Positions 6,747 to 14,743 of a stretch of 50,622 nucleotides of DNA are shown here, piece by piece (the stretch's first letter is position 1; every line of letters starts with the position of its first letter). The DNA lies in contig NZ_NCXM01000036.1 of the NCBI RefSeq assembly GCF_002104765.1, positions 1-50,622 of the forward strand, written 5' to 3'. The DNA is from Mycolicibacterium vulneris. GTDB taxonomy: Bacteria > Actinomycetota > Actinomycetes > Mycobacteriales > Mycobacteriaceae. Under the pieces are notes generated by a model that searched no databases, was not told the origin of the DNA, and saw only the letters and a list, made by a program, of their open reading frames with translations. A program made the position numbers and the translations under genes.

Positions 6747-8246
6747 ATGTCAACTCTCGGTGATCTGCTCGCCGAACACACCATGCTGCCGGGCAACGCG
6801 GTGGACCACCTGCACGCCGTGGTCGGGGAGTGGCAGCTGCTGGCGGACCTGTCGTTCGCCGACTACCTGATGTGGGTGCGCCGTGACGACGGCGTGCTGG
6901 TCTGCGTGGCGCAGTGCCGGCCGAACACGGCGCCCACGGCGCTGCAGACCGACGCGGTGGGCACCGCCGTCGGGTCCGACCGGTTGGCGCTCGTCGCCGA
7001 GACGTTCGCGTCGGGCACCGCCAAGCGGAATAACGTTGCGGGACCTGAAGATTCGTGGTTGCCCGGGACCCACGTCGAGGCGTCTCCGGTTCGCTACGGC
7101 GGCAAGGTGGTGGCCGTGCTCACCCATCATCAGACCGCGTTGGCCGCCGACCGTGCGTCCGGTCAGCTGGAGATCGCCTACCGGGAGTGCGCCACCGATC
7201 TGGTCCACATGCTCGCCGAGGGCACCTTCCCTGACGTGGGCGACGTGGTCATGTCGCGCTCGACCCCGCGGGCCGGCGATGGCTTCATCCGCCTCGACGT
7301 GCACGGTGTGGTCGACTACGCCAGTCCCAACGCGCTGTCGGCCTACCACCGGATGGGCCTGACCACCGAGCTGGAGGGGCACAACCTGATCGAGGTCACC
7401 CGCCCGCTGATCTCCGACCCTTTCGAGGCGCAGGAAGTGGCCGAGCACGTGCGCGACCTGGTGGCCGGTGGGCGCAGCATGCGCATGGAGGTCGACGCCG
7501 GTGGAGCCACCGTGCTGCTGCGTACGCTGCCCCTGATGGTCGACGGCGTCAGCGCCGGCGCGGCGGTGCTGATCCGCGACGTCACCGAGGTCAAGCGCCG
7601 CGACCGGGCCCTGATCTCCAAGGACGCCACCATCCGGGAGATCCACCACCGGGTGAAGAACAACCTGCAAACCGTGGCGGCGCTGTTGCGCCTGCAGGCC
7701 CGCCGGACCGTCAACGCGGAGGGACGGGAGGCCCTCATCGAGTCGGTGCGCCGGGTGTCGTCGATCGCGCTGGTGCACGACGCGCTGTCGATGTCGGTGG
7801 ACGAGCAGGTCAACCTCGACGAGGTGATCGACCGGATCCTGCCGATCATGAACGACGTGGCGTCGGTGGACCGGCCGATCCGCATCAACCGGGTCGGCGA
7901 CCTGGGTGTGCTGGACTCCGACCGGGCCACCGCGCTGATCATGGTGATCACCGAACTGGTGCAGAACGCGATCGAACACGCCTTTGACCCGGCGGCCGCG
8001 GAAGGTTCGGTGACGATTCGCGCCGAACGCTCCGCGCGCTGGCTCGACGTGGTGGTGCACGACGACGGTCGCGGGCTGCCGGAAGGATTCAGCCTGGAGA
8101 CCTCGGACAGCCTCGGTCTGCAGATCGTGCGGACCCTGGTGTCGGCCGAGTTGGACGGCACCCTGGGCATGCGTCAGGCGCCGGTCACCGGCACCGATGT
8201 GGTGCTACGGGTGCCGATCGGCCGGCGAACCCGTTTGCTGCTGTAG
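6747..8246 (+). CDS. pdtaS: cytosolic sensor histidine kinase PdtaS
   Basis: 499 residues with no membrane segment. An N-terminal GAF-like domain (about 1–150) and a PAS domain (about 165–285) precede a HisKA_2 dimerisation domain with EIHHRVKNNLQ, phospho-acceptor His300/His301, and an HATPase domain with N-box ELVQNAIEHAF, DDGRGLPEGF and SLGLQIVRTL. It matches Rv3220c. Known PdtaS phosphorylates the ANTAR regulator PdtaR, which acts on transcript elongation; nitric oxide/copper and c-di-GMP inputs have been reported. PdtaR is not in this window. The ATG at 6747 follows a GGGGAG ribosome site. Confidence 0.95.
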   Translation: MSTLGDLLAEHTMLPGNAVDHLHAVVGEWQLLADLSFADYLMWVRRDDGVLVCVAQCRPNTAPTALQTDAVGTAVGSDRLALVAETFASGTAKRNNVAGPEDSWLPGTHVEASPVRYGGKVVAVLTHHQTALAADRASGQLEIAYRECATDLVHMLAEGTFPDVGDVVMSRSTPRAGDGFIRLDVHGVVDYASPNALSAYHRMGLTTELEGHNLIEVTRPLISDPFEAQEVAEHVRDLVAGGRSMRMEVDAGGATVLLRTLPLMVDGVSAGAAVLIRDVTEVKRRDRALISKDATIREIHHRVKNNLQTVAALLRLQARRTVNAEGREALIESVRRVSSIALVHDALSMSVDEQVNLDEVIDRILPIMNDVASVDRPIRINRVGDLGVLDSDRATALIMVITELVQNAIEHAFDPAAAEGSVTIRAERSARWLDVVVHDDGRGLPEGFSLETSDSLGLQIVRTLVSAELDGTLGMRQAPVTGTDVVLRVPIGRRTRLLL

Positions 8247-8324
8247 GCGCGCGTCGTGCTGAACCCCACACGCAAAAGTGCGACCTCGACTTTTGTCGAG
8301 GCCGCACCGTTTGCGCAATGTGGG

Positions 8325-8579
8325 TTAGACCCCGCTGCGGGCCTTCGTCCGGGCGTTGCGACGCTTCAGTGCACGCCGCTCGTCTTCGCTCATGCCGCCC
8401 CAGACGCCCGAGTCCTGGCCCGTGTTCAGCGCCCAACCGAGGCACTCTGTGGTCACCGGGCACCGATTACAGACCAGTTTCGCGTCAGCGATCTGCGCGA
8501 GAGCCGGGCCGCTGTTCCCTACCGGGAAGAACAGCTCCGGGTCTTCGTCACGACAGACCGCCTTGTGGCGCCAATCCAT
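8325..8579 (-). CDS. whiB1: iron-sulfur transcription factor WhiB1
   Basis: 84 residues. The four [4Fe-4S] cysteines are Cys9, Cys37, Cys40 and Cys46, followed by the G-V-W-G-G turn at 58–62 and a basic C-terminus (RRALKRRNARTKARSGV) for DNA binding. WhiB1 (Rv3219) is essential in M. tuberculosis, senses nitric oxide and binds the SigA region 4. It is convergent to pdtaS, with about 80 bp between the stop codons. Its upstream region contains tandem CRP-like sites (see 8697–8756). Confidence 0.97.
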   Translation of the reverse strand: MDWRHKAVCRDEDPELFFPVGNSGPALAQIADAKLVCNRCPVTTECLGWALNTGQDSGVWGGMSEDERRALKRRNARTKARSGV

Positions 8580-8696
8580 AAGTCTTTACTCCTCACTAAG
8601 TGCGCAGCAAAGCGCACGGCCATTTTCTCCGGCTGTTAAACGCGTGCAGAAGAAAAGGAGTCCGCACCCCTACGTAGTTTCTGCATGCAACCTTTT

Positions 8697-8756
8697 GATC
8701 GTTTCACAGGCTCAACAGATGTCAATAGCGTGAGTTCGCTCGTGGGCTATCTCACT
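8697..8756 (-). promoter_or_regulatory. whiB1 promoter with tandem CRP sites
   Basis: On the minus strand AGTGAGATAGCCCACG (8741–8756) fits the mycobacterial CRP consensus GTGA-N6-TCAC-like. A weaker second copy (8720–8735) overlaps a -35-like TTGACA (8720–8725), and a poor -10 lies near 8698. With a start near 8690, the two site centres fall at about -58.5 and -37.5. These are the positions I recall for M. tuberculosis whiB1, where CRP activates at the first site and represses at the second. The leader to the ATG is about 110 nt. Confidence 0.65.
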
Positions 8757-8860
8757 TTGATCATCTCGTAGCCCAGCCCTTACTCCGTTGTACTACACTC
8801 CATGGGCCGTCTCCCGAAATATTTTCCCGGCACGCGCCCGTGGCGCATCATCGCCGCAGC

Positions 8861-9826
8861 TCAGCGCCATTTCTGCTGAGGGGGAGCGACCACAGCGAGC
8901 GCATCCGGGACCGCCCGGAACGTCATGGTTTCGCGCACGCCGAGGTAATCGCCGTCGAACTGGCAAGCGACGGCGCCTCCCGTGGAGGTAACTCGCAGGC
9001 ATGGCAGGTCGTCCTCGGTGATGAGGTGCTTGAAGTCGAATGTTGGCCGTTTTGCGAACATCTGCCGCACGATTCGCAGGGTGGGGATCGGCTTCATGGT
9101 GGTGGGCGCGAACACCCCGAGGCCCGACTCGAAGCTGCAGCCGGGGTTGGTCCACACCGGTCGTTCGTTGGCGAACGTCCACGGGCTGGAGTTCGACACG
9201 AACACGAAGCTGACCCCGGTAACGGGTTCGCGGCCGGGAAGTTCGAGCGTCAGCATCGGCTCGCGGCGGGTGTAGGCCCAGACGGCGGGCACCGCCGCGC
9301 GGATGTAGCGCCACGCCGAAACTTTGCCGCCCTTGTCGCGTTCGGCCTCGACCGCGGCCACCACCTCGGCGTCGACGCCCATGCCGGTGTTGAACACGGC
9401 CCAGCGCTCGCCGCAGTCGATCAGCCCGATCCGCCGCCAGGTGCGGTGCCGCTGGTAGTCGTCGAGCAACTGGATGAGCTGATTGGTCGCCGCGACCGGG
9501 TCGGCGGAGATGCCCAGGGACCGCGCCAGCACGTTCGCCGAACCGCCGGGCACCACGGCCACCGCCGGTACCGGACCGTTCGGCAGCAGTCCCGGCCGGC
9601 CGAGCAGGCCGTTGACCACCCCGCTCACCGTGCCGTCGCCGCCGTGCACCACCACCAGATCGATACCGTCGGCGACGGCCTTCTCCGCCAGCTCGGTGCC
9701 ATGACCGCGGTGGTTGGTGTGTTCGACAGTGAGCTGCAGGCGGCTCTTGAGCGCGTGAGCCAGCAGGTCGCGGCCGGCAGGGGTGGTGGAAGTAGCTGTG
9801 GGGTTGACGATCAGCACGGCCCGCAT
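8861..9826 (-). CDS. diacylglycerol/lipid kinase family protein (Rv3218)
   Basis: 321 residues. It carries the DAGK catalytic signatures VHGGDGTVSGVVNGL (about 60–74) and VVPGGSANVLARSLG (about 91–105). The protein continues with a beta-rich C-terminal domain of the YegS/DgkB/LCB5 superfamily. It should phosphorylate a diacylglycerol or related lipid with ATP at the inner face of the membrane; the true substrate is unknown. The ATG at 9826 starts MRAVLIVNPTA, the expected N-terminal strand. It is divergent from the membrane protein at 9913. Confidence 0.88.
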   Translation of the reverse strand: MRAVLIVNPTATSTTPAGRDLLAHALKSRLQLTVEHTNHRGHGTELAEKAVADGIDLVVVHGGDGTVSGVVNGLLGRPGLLPNGPVPAVAVVPGGSANVLARSLGISADPVAATNQLIQLLDDYQRHRTWRRIGLIDCGERWAVFNTGMGVDAEVVAAVEAERDKGGKVSAWRYIRAAVPAVWAYTRREPMLTLELPGREPVTGVSFVFVSNSSPWTFANERPVWTNPGCSFESGLGVFAPTTMKPIPTLRIVRQMFAKRPTFDFKHLITEDDLPCLRVTSTGGAVACQFDGDYLGVRETMTFRAVPDALAVVAPPQQKWR

Positions 9827-9900
9827 GAGGCACGAGCTTATGCGGGCCGCCTAAGCCCCCGCTGTGGGGGAACCGCCAGGGGACGGGCGGCCGCCGTGAC

Positions 9901-9906
9901 TACGCT
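9901..9906 (+). promoter_or_regulatory. -10 element for a leaderless transcript
   Basis: TACGCT fits the mycobacterial TANNNT -10. Its last base is 7 nt before the GTG at 9913, where no Shine-Dalgarno is present, so the first transcribed base is probably the first base of the start codon. Confidence 0.5.
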
Positions 9907-9912
9907 GACGCT

Positions 9913-10344
9913 GTGACACCGCCAGGCACCCCGACCCCCGTTCGCCGCGCCGGCCAGATCGTTGTGCTGCAGGGGATTGCGGCGCTGATCGTGGCGGTGG
10001 TGTTGGTGGTGCGGGGCGTCGCCGGGGCCGACCAGCAGGTGGTCAACGGCCTGGCGACAGCGGCCTGGTTCGTCCTGGTCGGTGCCGGGGTGATCGCCGC
10101 GGGGCGCGCGTTGATCCTTGGCAGGCGCTGGGGTCGCGGTCTGGCCGTCATCACCCAGCTGTTGTTGCTGCCGGTGGCCTGGTACCTCGCGGTCGGATCG
10201 CATCAGCCGGGCTTCGGGATTCCGGTGGGCGCGGTGGCGCTGATCGTGCTCGGATTGCTGTTCAGTCCCGCCGCGGTGCGCTGGGCCGCCGGCGATCAGG
10301 GCGATTCCGCCAGGCCCGCCAACGGCGCGCCGGACAACCGGTAG
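9913..10344 (+). CDS. integral membrane protein, four helices (Rv3217c)
   Basis: 143 residues with four hydrophobic segments at about 15–35, 48–68, 75–95 and 100–122, and a polar C-terminus. It is equivalent in position to Rv3217c, a conserved membrane protein of unknown function. The GTG start at 9913 lacks a ribosome site and is preceded by TACGCT at leaderless spacing. The last 49 bases overlap the 3' end of the convergent acetyltransferase gene (10296–10778). Confidence 0.8.
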   Translation: MTPPGTPTPVRRAGQIVVLQGIAALIVAVVLVVRGVAGADQQVVNGLATAAWFVLVGAGVIAAGRALILGRRWGRGLAVITQLLLLPVAWYLAVGSHQPGFGIPVGAVALIVLGLLFSPAAVRWAAGDQGDSARPANGAPDNR

Positions 10345-10778
10345 GTCGTCCATTCGTTCTGCGGCTCACCGCCGATGCTGTCGTAGAGAGTGATGGCGTC
10401 GGCGTTCCAGTTCAGCACCGCCCAGGACAGCCGGGTGTAGCCGCGCTGCAGGCACTCGGACGCCAGCGCGGCCAGCAGCGCCCGGGCCAGCCCGCGTCGG
10501 CGGAACTCCGGACGCACGAACAGGTCTTCCAGATAGATGCCCGCCACGCCGTCCCAGGTGGAGAAGTTGACGAACCACAGTGCCATCGCCGCGATCTCGC
10601 CGTCCACCTCGGCGACGTGCCCGTACACCGTCGGCGCCTCACCGAAAAGCGCTGCCGAGATCTGTGTTTCGGCCACCGTGCACTGATCGACGGCGTGCTC
10701 GAATTCGGCCAGCGCGTAGATCATTTCGGTGATCGCGGCGGCGTCCCGGGGCGCGGCGCGACGGATGTGCCGGCTCAT
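10296..10778 (-). CDS. GNAT-family N-acetyltransferase (Rv3216)
   Basis: 160 residues. The GNAT acetyl-CoA-binding motif A is clear: YLEDLFVRPEFRRRGLARAL (about 92–111), followed by the beta-6/beta-7 segment RLSWAVLNWNADAITLYDSIG. Proteins of this sequence type resemble diamine (spermidine) acetyltransferases, but the substrate is not known here. The ATG at 10778 overlaps the stop of entC by 4 bp, making it the last gene of the gpm2–entC–GNAT operon. It overlaps the convergent membrane protein gene by 49 bp. Confidence 0.88.
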   Translation of the reverse strand: MSRHIRRAAPRDAAAITEMIYALAEFEHAVDQCTVAETQISAALFGEAPTVYGHVAEVDGEIAAMALWFVNFSTWDGVAGIYLEDLFVRPEFRRRGLARALLAALASECLQRGYTRLSWAVLNWNADAITLYDSIGGEPQNEWTTYRLSGAPLAGLAESP

Positions 10779-11872
10779 TGCCCTACTCCCAGGGCGTTGA
10801 GGATCGTGCCGAATTTCGTTGTCGTTTCGGCGACTTCCTCGTCGGGGTCGGACTCGGCGACGATGCCGCCGCCGGCCCGCGCCAGCGCGCTGCGCCGGTC
10901 GGCCGACAGCTGGGCGCAGCGCAGCGACACCACCCAGCGGCCGTCGCCGCGGGCGTCGCACCAGCCGACCGCCCCGGCGTAGAACCCGCGGTCGCCTTCC
11001 AGTTCGGCGATCAGCCCCATCGCGGCCTTGGTCGGCACCCCGCCGACCGCCGGGGTGGGGTGCAGCGCCAGCGCCAAATCGATTGCGGTGCTTGATGTGT
11101 CACGCAGGCGGCCGGTGATCGGCGTGCACAGATGCCAGACGGTGGCGGTGCTGCTCAGCTGCGGTTCGGCGGCGATGGACAGGTCGTCGCACAGGGGCTC
11201 CAGAGCGGCCCTGATGGTCTCGATGACCAGCTGGTGCTCGTGCCGGTTCTTGGCCGAGGCGGCCAGCGTGGTGCCGTTGGTGGCGTCGGTCTCCGGGTCG
11301 GCGGCCCGCGGCGCCGAGCCGGCGAACGGCTGGCACTCCACGCGGTCGCCGCTGCGCGCCACCAGAAGCTCGGGGCTGGCGCCCACCAGCGCGGTACCGG
11401 CGTACTCGTCGCCGGCGGCGGTCAGATCGACGAGGTAGCCGTAGGCCGCCGGGTCCGCGGCGATGAGCCGGCGCAGGATCACACGCGCATCCAGCGGGAC
11501 GTCGGCGACCAGCCGCAGCGCGCGGGCCAAAACCACCTTGTCCAGCGGGTTGTCGGCCGCGGCGAGCTGCGCGCACGCCCGGCGGATCCGGTCCCGGTAG
11601 TCCGCCGGAGGCGGCACGGCTTCGGCCACCCGCACCGACGGCAGCCCGTCGGCCGGCCAGTCCGGCGGCCCATCCGTGGTGTTCACCGCCTCCGGCGTCA
11701 GCAGCGCGGCCGGCCGGGTGATGTCAAAAGGCAACGCGCCCAACACAATCGGCGCCTCACCCGAGCGCAGTGCGGCCTGCGCGGCACCCACGTCGGCGTA
11801 GCGCTCCCGCACCCCGTCGGCGATGAGGGTTCCGGTCGGCCCGCACAGCGCGAACGGCGGTTCGCCGTTCAC
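10775..11872 (-). CDS. entC: isochorismate synthase EntC/MenF
   Basis: 365 residues of the chorismate-binding enzyme family. Recognisable segments are KVVLARAL (about 112–119), ASPELLVAR, ECQPFAGSAPR, KNRHEHQLV, TPAVGGVPTKAA and FYAGAVGWCDARGDG. The enzyme converts chorismate to isochorismate, the precursor of salicylate/mycobactin or of menaquinone. The GTG start at 11872 overlaps the gpm2 stop (GTGA). It matches Rv3215, which is annotated as isochorismate synthase. Confidence 0.92.
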   Translation of the reverse strand: MNGEPPFALCGPTGTLIADGVRERYADVGAAQAALRSGEAPIVLGALPFDITRPAALLTPEAVNTTDGPPDWPADGLPSVRVAEAVPPPADYRDRIRRACAQLAAADNPLDKVVLARALRLVADVPLDARVILRRLIAADPAAYGYLVDLTAAGDEYAGTALVGASPELLVARSGDRVECQPFAGSAPRAADPETDATNGTTLAASAKNRHEHQLVIETIRAALEPLCDDLSIAAEPQLSSTATVWHLCTPITGRLRDTSSTAIDLALALHPTPAVGGVPTKAAMGLIAELEGDRGFYAGAVGWCDARGDGRWVVSLRCAQLSADRRSALARAGGGIVAESDPDEEVAETTTKFGTILNALGVGQ

Positions 11873-12459
11873 TGACCGGTCAATCCGAGCGCGCGCAGCT
11901 GCCGCACCCCGTGCTCGAACCCGCAGACCGCGATCGACGCGGTGATCATGGCGAACCGGCTGCCCTCGACCAGCGGCAGCTCGACCCAGCGCGTGATCAC
12001 CGCGCGGGAAAAGTGGCCGTGGCTGACGAAGACCACGTCGCGCGACTCCATGTGCTGCAGTGCCGTCGCGACGGCCGCGTCCGCGCGCTCACTGACCTGG
12101 GCGACGGTCTCACCGCCCGGGCAGCCGTGCGTCCACACCAGCCAATCGGGCACTTTCTCCCGAATCTGCGCCGTGGTCAGACCCTCGTAGGAGCCGTAGT
12201 CCCACTCCGCCAGCAGCTCGGACACCTCGTCGACGGACAACCCGGCCAGCTCCGCCGTGGTCAGGGAACGCTGCCGCGGGCTGCTGATCACCAGCGGGTC
12301 AACGAGTTTGAGTTCACCGAGCACCCGGCCGGCCAGCTTGGCCTGCGTTCGGCCGGCGTCGGTCAGCTCGACCTCGGTGCGGCCGGTGTGCTGGCCCGAC
12401 TTCGACCACTCGGTCTCGCCGTGGCGCAGCAGCACCAGACGGTGATTGTCCAAGCCCAT
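11869..12459 (-). CDS. gpm2: histidine (acid) phosphatase, Gpm2/Rv3214 type
   Basis: 196 residues of the histidine phosphatase superfamily. The catalytic LLRHGETEWS carries the phospho-accepting His13, with TGRTEVELTDAGRTQA, the acid region WDYGSYEGLT and the second active-site VSHGHFSR. Although named phosphoglycerate mutase 2, the M. tuberculosis protein Rv3214 was shown to act as an acid phosphatase with broad specificity. It is the first gene of the operon with entC and a GNAT enzyme, divergent from the ParA-like gene. Confidence 0.92.
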   Translation of the reverse strand: MGLDNHRLVLLRHGETEWSKSGQHTGRTEVELTDAGRTQAKLAGRVLGELKLVDPLVISSPRQRSLTTAELAGLSVDEVSELLAEWDYGSYEGLTTAQIREKVPDWLVWTHGCPGGETVAQVSERADAAVATALQHMESRDVVFVSHGHFSRAVITRWVELPLVEGSRFAMITASIAVCGFEHGVRQLRALGLTGQ

Positions 12460-12591
12460 ATCGACTGATTCTGCCGGACGACTCGCGGTGGTTGCTCAGG
12501 CCGAAGCGCACGGCGGGCGAACATGCCAGGATGGCACTGTAAACCGCACGCGACGATGCAGTGGGGAGGCAGCGATGAGGTGGCGGCGCCG

Positions 12592-13392
12592 GTGAGTAAG
12601 ACACGGGTATTGGCGGTGGCCAACCAAAAGGGTGGTGTCGCCAAGACGACCACGGTCGCGTCGCTGGGGGCGGCGTTGGTGGACGAGAAGAAACGGGTGC
12701 TGCTGGTCGACCTCGACCCGCAGGGCTGCCTGACCTTCTCGCTGGGCCAAGACCCCGACAAGCTACCGGTGTCCGTGCACGAGGTGCTGCTCGGCGAGGT
12801 CGAGCCCAACGCCGCGCTGGTCGAGACGGCGGAGGGAATGACGCTGCTGCCGGCCAACATTGACCTGGCCGGCGCCGAAGCGATGCTGTTGATGCGGGCC
12901 GGGCGCGAATACGCGCTCAAGCGCGCCCTGGCCAAGCTCGGCGACCAGTTCGACGTGGTGATCATCGACTGCCCGCCGTCGCTGGGCGTGCTCACCCTCA
13001 ACGGGCTGACGGCCGCCGACGAGGTCATCGTGCCGCTGCAGTGCGAGACGCTTGCGCATCGCGGGGTCGGCCAGTTCCTGCGCACGGTCGCCGATGTCCA
13101 GCAGATCACCAACCCGGAGTTGCGCATGCTCGGCGCCCTGCCGACGCTGTACGACTCGCGCACCACGCACACGCGCGACGTCCTGCTCGACGTCGCCGAC
13201 CGCTACAACCTGCCGGTGCTGGCCCCGCCGATCCCGCGAACCGTGCGATTCGCCGAGGCCAGCGCCTCGGGCTCGTCGGTGATGGCCGGTCGCAAGAACA
13301 AGGGCGCGGTGGCCTACGGCGATCTGGCGGCGGCGCTGCTCAAGCACTGGAAGAGCGGCAAGCCGCTGCCGACGTTCGCCGTCGAGGTCTAG
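12592..13392 (+). CDS. ParA/Soj-family ATPase (Rv3213c)
   Basis: 266 residues. The deviant Walker A KGGVAKTTT (about 12–20) has the signature lysine pair of ParA/MinD ATPases; LLVDLDPQG and VIIDCPPSLG are the A' and Walker B motifs. These ATPases partition chromosomes, plasmids or protein complexes; this is a second, solitary ParA in mycobacteria with no adjacent ParB, so its cargo is unknown. The GTG at 12592 gives the length of the M. tuberculosis protein; GTG 12580 behind GGGGAGG is an alternative. The stop TAG is the first three bases of the repeat array. Confidence 0.92.
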   Translation: MSKTRVLAVANQKGGVAKTTTVASLGAALVDEKKRVLLVDLDPQGCLTFSLGQDPDKLPVSVHEVLLGEVEPNAALVETAEGMTLLPANIDLAGAEAMLLMRAGREYALKRALAKLGDQFDVVIIDCPPSLGVLTLNGLTAADEVIVPLQCETLAHRGVGQFLRTVADVQQITNPELRMLGALPTLYDSRTTHTRDVLLDVADRYNLPVLAPPIPRTVRFAEASASGSSVMAGRKNKGAVAYGDLAAALLKHWKSGKPLPTFAVEV

Positions 13393-13501
13393 TGGCGATC
13401 GCAAGCGCGGCGGAGCCGGGCGCGGCGGGTCGCCACCGTCAGGTTTAGTGGCGATCGCAAGCGCGGCGGAGCCGGGCGCAGCGGGTCGCCACCATCAGGT
13501 T
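13390..13501. repeat. tandem 56-bp hairpin repeat, two units
   Basis: Two 56-bp units (13390–13445 and 13446–13501), with two differences that I can see. Each contains arms GTGGCGA and TCGCCAC around a 31-nt centre starting TCGCAAGCGCGG and ending GCGGG. The array fills the space between convergent genes exactly: it begins with the TAG of the ParA-like gene and ends in the TAA of the gene at 13501–14727. The same centre with different but complementary arms recurs at 17278–17445 and 22674–22795. It could be a bidirectional terminator or a REP-like element. Confidence 0.9.
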
Positions 13502-14727
13502 TAGCCCAGCGCGACCAGGGTGTCGCCGCGCTGCTCGAGCACCCGCGACCCGATCACCGCGGGGAACACCGGTTTGCCGGCCGGCGGGGCGCTCGTCGAG
13601 CGGTCCACCGGAATGTAGCGTTCGTTGGCGCCGCTGAGCGGGTCGTAGACCCCAATCGCGCCGGTGACCGGCACCAGCAACCGGCCCGCCATCATCACCC
13701 CGGGCCCCAACGGCGCCGTCTTGTCGCCCGCGGCGATGGTGTAGCGCAGCGCCAGCGTGTTCGCGTCGAAGACCATCAGCGAATCGCCCGTCCACCAGGT
13801 GAACTGGCTGCCCGGATGGGAGACCACCGCCGAGCGCGACGGCGGCTTGGGCAGCGGGGTGCTCGACACGGTCGCCCCGGTTTGGTCGATGACGTCGACT
13901 CGGGGCTGCGGCGCGGGCAGGTACACCGCGGTGGTGTTCTCGGCAACGGTCAGCACCCGGGCGCCCGAATCCGGCGCGATCCCCGGTTCGGCCACGATGC
14001 GTTGCTGGGGTTCGTCGTCGTCCTTGCCCGGACGCAGCAGCACCAGCCGCAGGTCGGCCTGGTTCGCGCAGCTCTCCAGCACCGACACCGCCTGCGAGCT
14101 GGCCGCGGCCGAGATCAGCTTGCATCCGGAGTGCAGTCCGCGCGTCGACGGCTTCACCCGCGCGTCGGTCTCGCCGTAGGCCAGCATCCGGACCATGTCC
14201 GAACGCCATAACTCCAGCCGGGTGTCGCCGACCGACAGCACCGTCATGCCGTCGGAAGAAAGCCGCACCCGCGGATCGGCGTAGCCGCTGCGGGCGGGCC
14301 CCCGGCGACCGGTGGAACCGTCCAGGGTGCTCACCTGCCCGCAGCCGCGGTCGTCGCGGTAGACCCCGACGGCGTAGCGGTACAGCCAGGTGACACCGCA
14401 CAGGTCGAGGTCGCGGGCGTAGCTCCAACGGGACTGGCCGGTGTCGGGATCGCGCCCGTCGATCCGGCGGCCTGCCGCGGTGACGACCTCCCCGCCGGCG
14501 ACCACCGGGGCGGTGGTGGCCGGACTCGCGGCGGTCCAGAGCTGCTTCAGCCCTGTCGGCACCTGCTTGGCCGGCGTCGGGTTGGGTGCGGGCACGGCCG
14601 CGGGCCGGCTGCTGGTGGCCCGGGCATCGCTGCTCCACCAGATCAGCGCCGCGACCGCGGCGACGGCGACCGCGATGGCCGCGGCGGCTAGCATGTCGCC
14701 CTTGGTGCGACGCTCGGGTCTGACCAT
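13501..14727 (-). CDS. membrane-anchored beta-propeller protein (Rv3212)
   Basis: 408 residues. A short basic N-terminus (MVRPERRTKGDM) is followed by one membrane helix (about 14–34), a Pro/Ala linker, then an extracytoplasmic region of repeated beta strands with WTAASPATTAP, VYDPLSG and DTLVALG segments like PQQ/WD-type propellers. Function is unknown; a scaffolding or sensing role at the envelope is possible. The start at 14727 lies 16 bp after the rhlE stop, so it is in an operon with rhlE. Its TAA lies in the 56-bp repeat array. Confidence 0.82.
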   Translation of the reverse strand: MVRPERRTKGDMLAAAAIAVAVAAVAALIWWSSDARATSSRPAAVPAPNPTPAKQVPTGLKQLWTAASPATTAPVVAGGEVVTAAGRRIDGRDPDTGQSRWSYARDLDLCGVTWLYRYAVGVYRDDRGCGQVSTLDGSTGRRGPARSGYADPRVRLSSDGMTVLSVGDTRLELWRSDMVRMLAYGETDARVKPSTRGLHSGCKLISAAASSQAVSVLESCANQADLRLVLLRPGKDDDEPQQRIVAEPGIAPDSGARVLTVAENTTAVYLPAPQPRVDVIDQTGATVSSTPLPKPPSRSAVVSHPGSQFTWWTGDSLMVFDANTLALRYTIAAGDKTAPLGPGVMMAGRLLVPVTGAIGVYDPLSGANERYIPVDRSTSAPPAGKPVFPAVIGSRVLEQRGDTLVALG

Positions 14728-14743
14728 GCGGCGGCGTGGGCCG

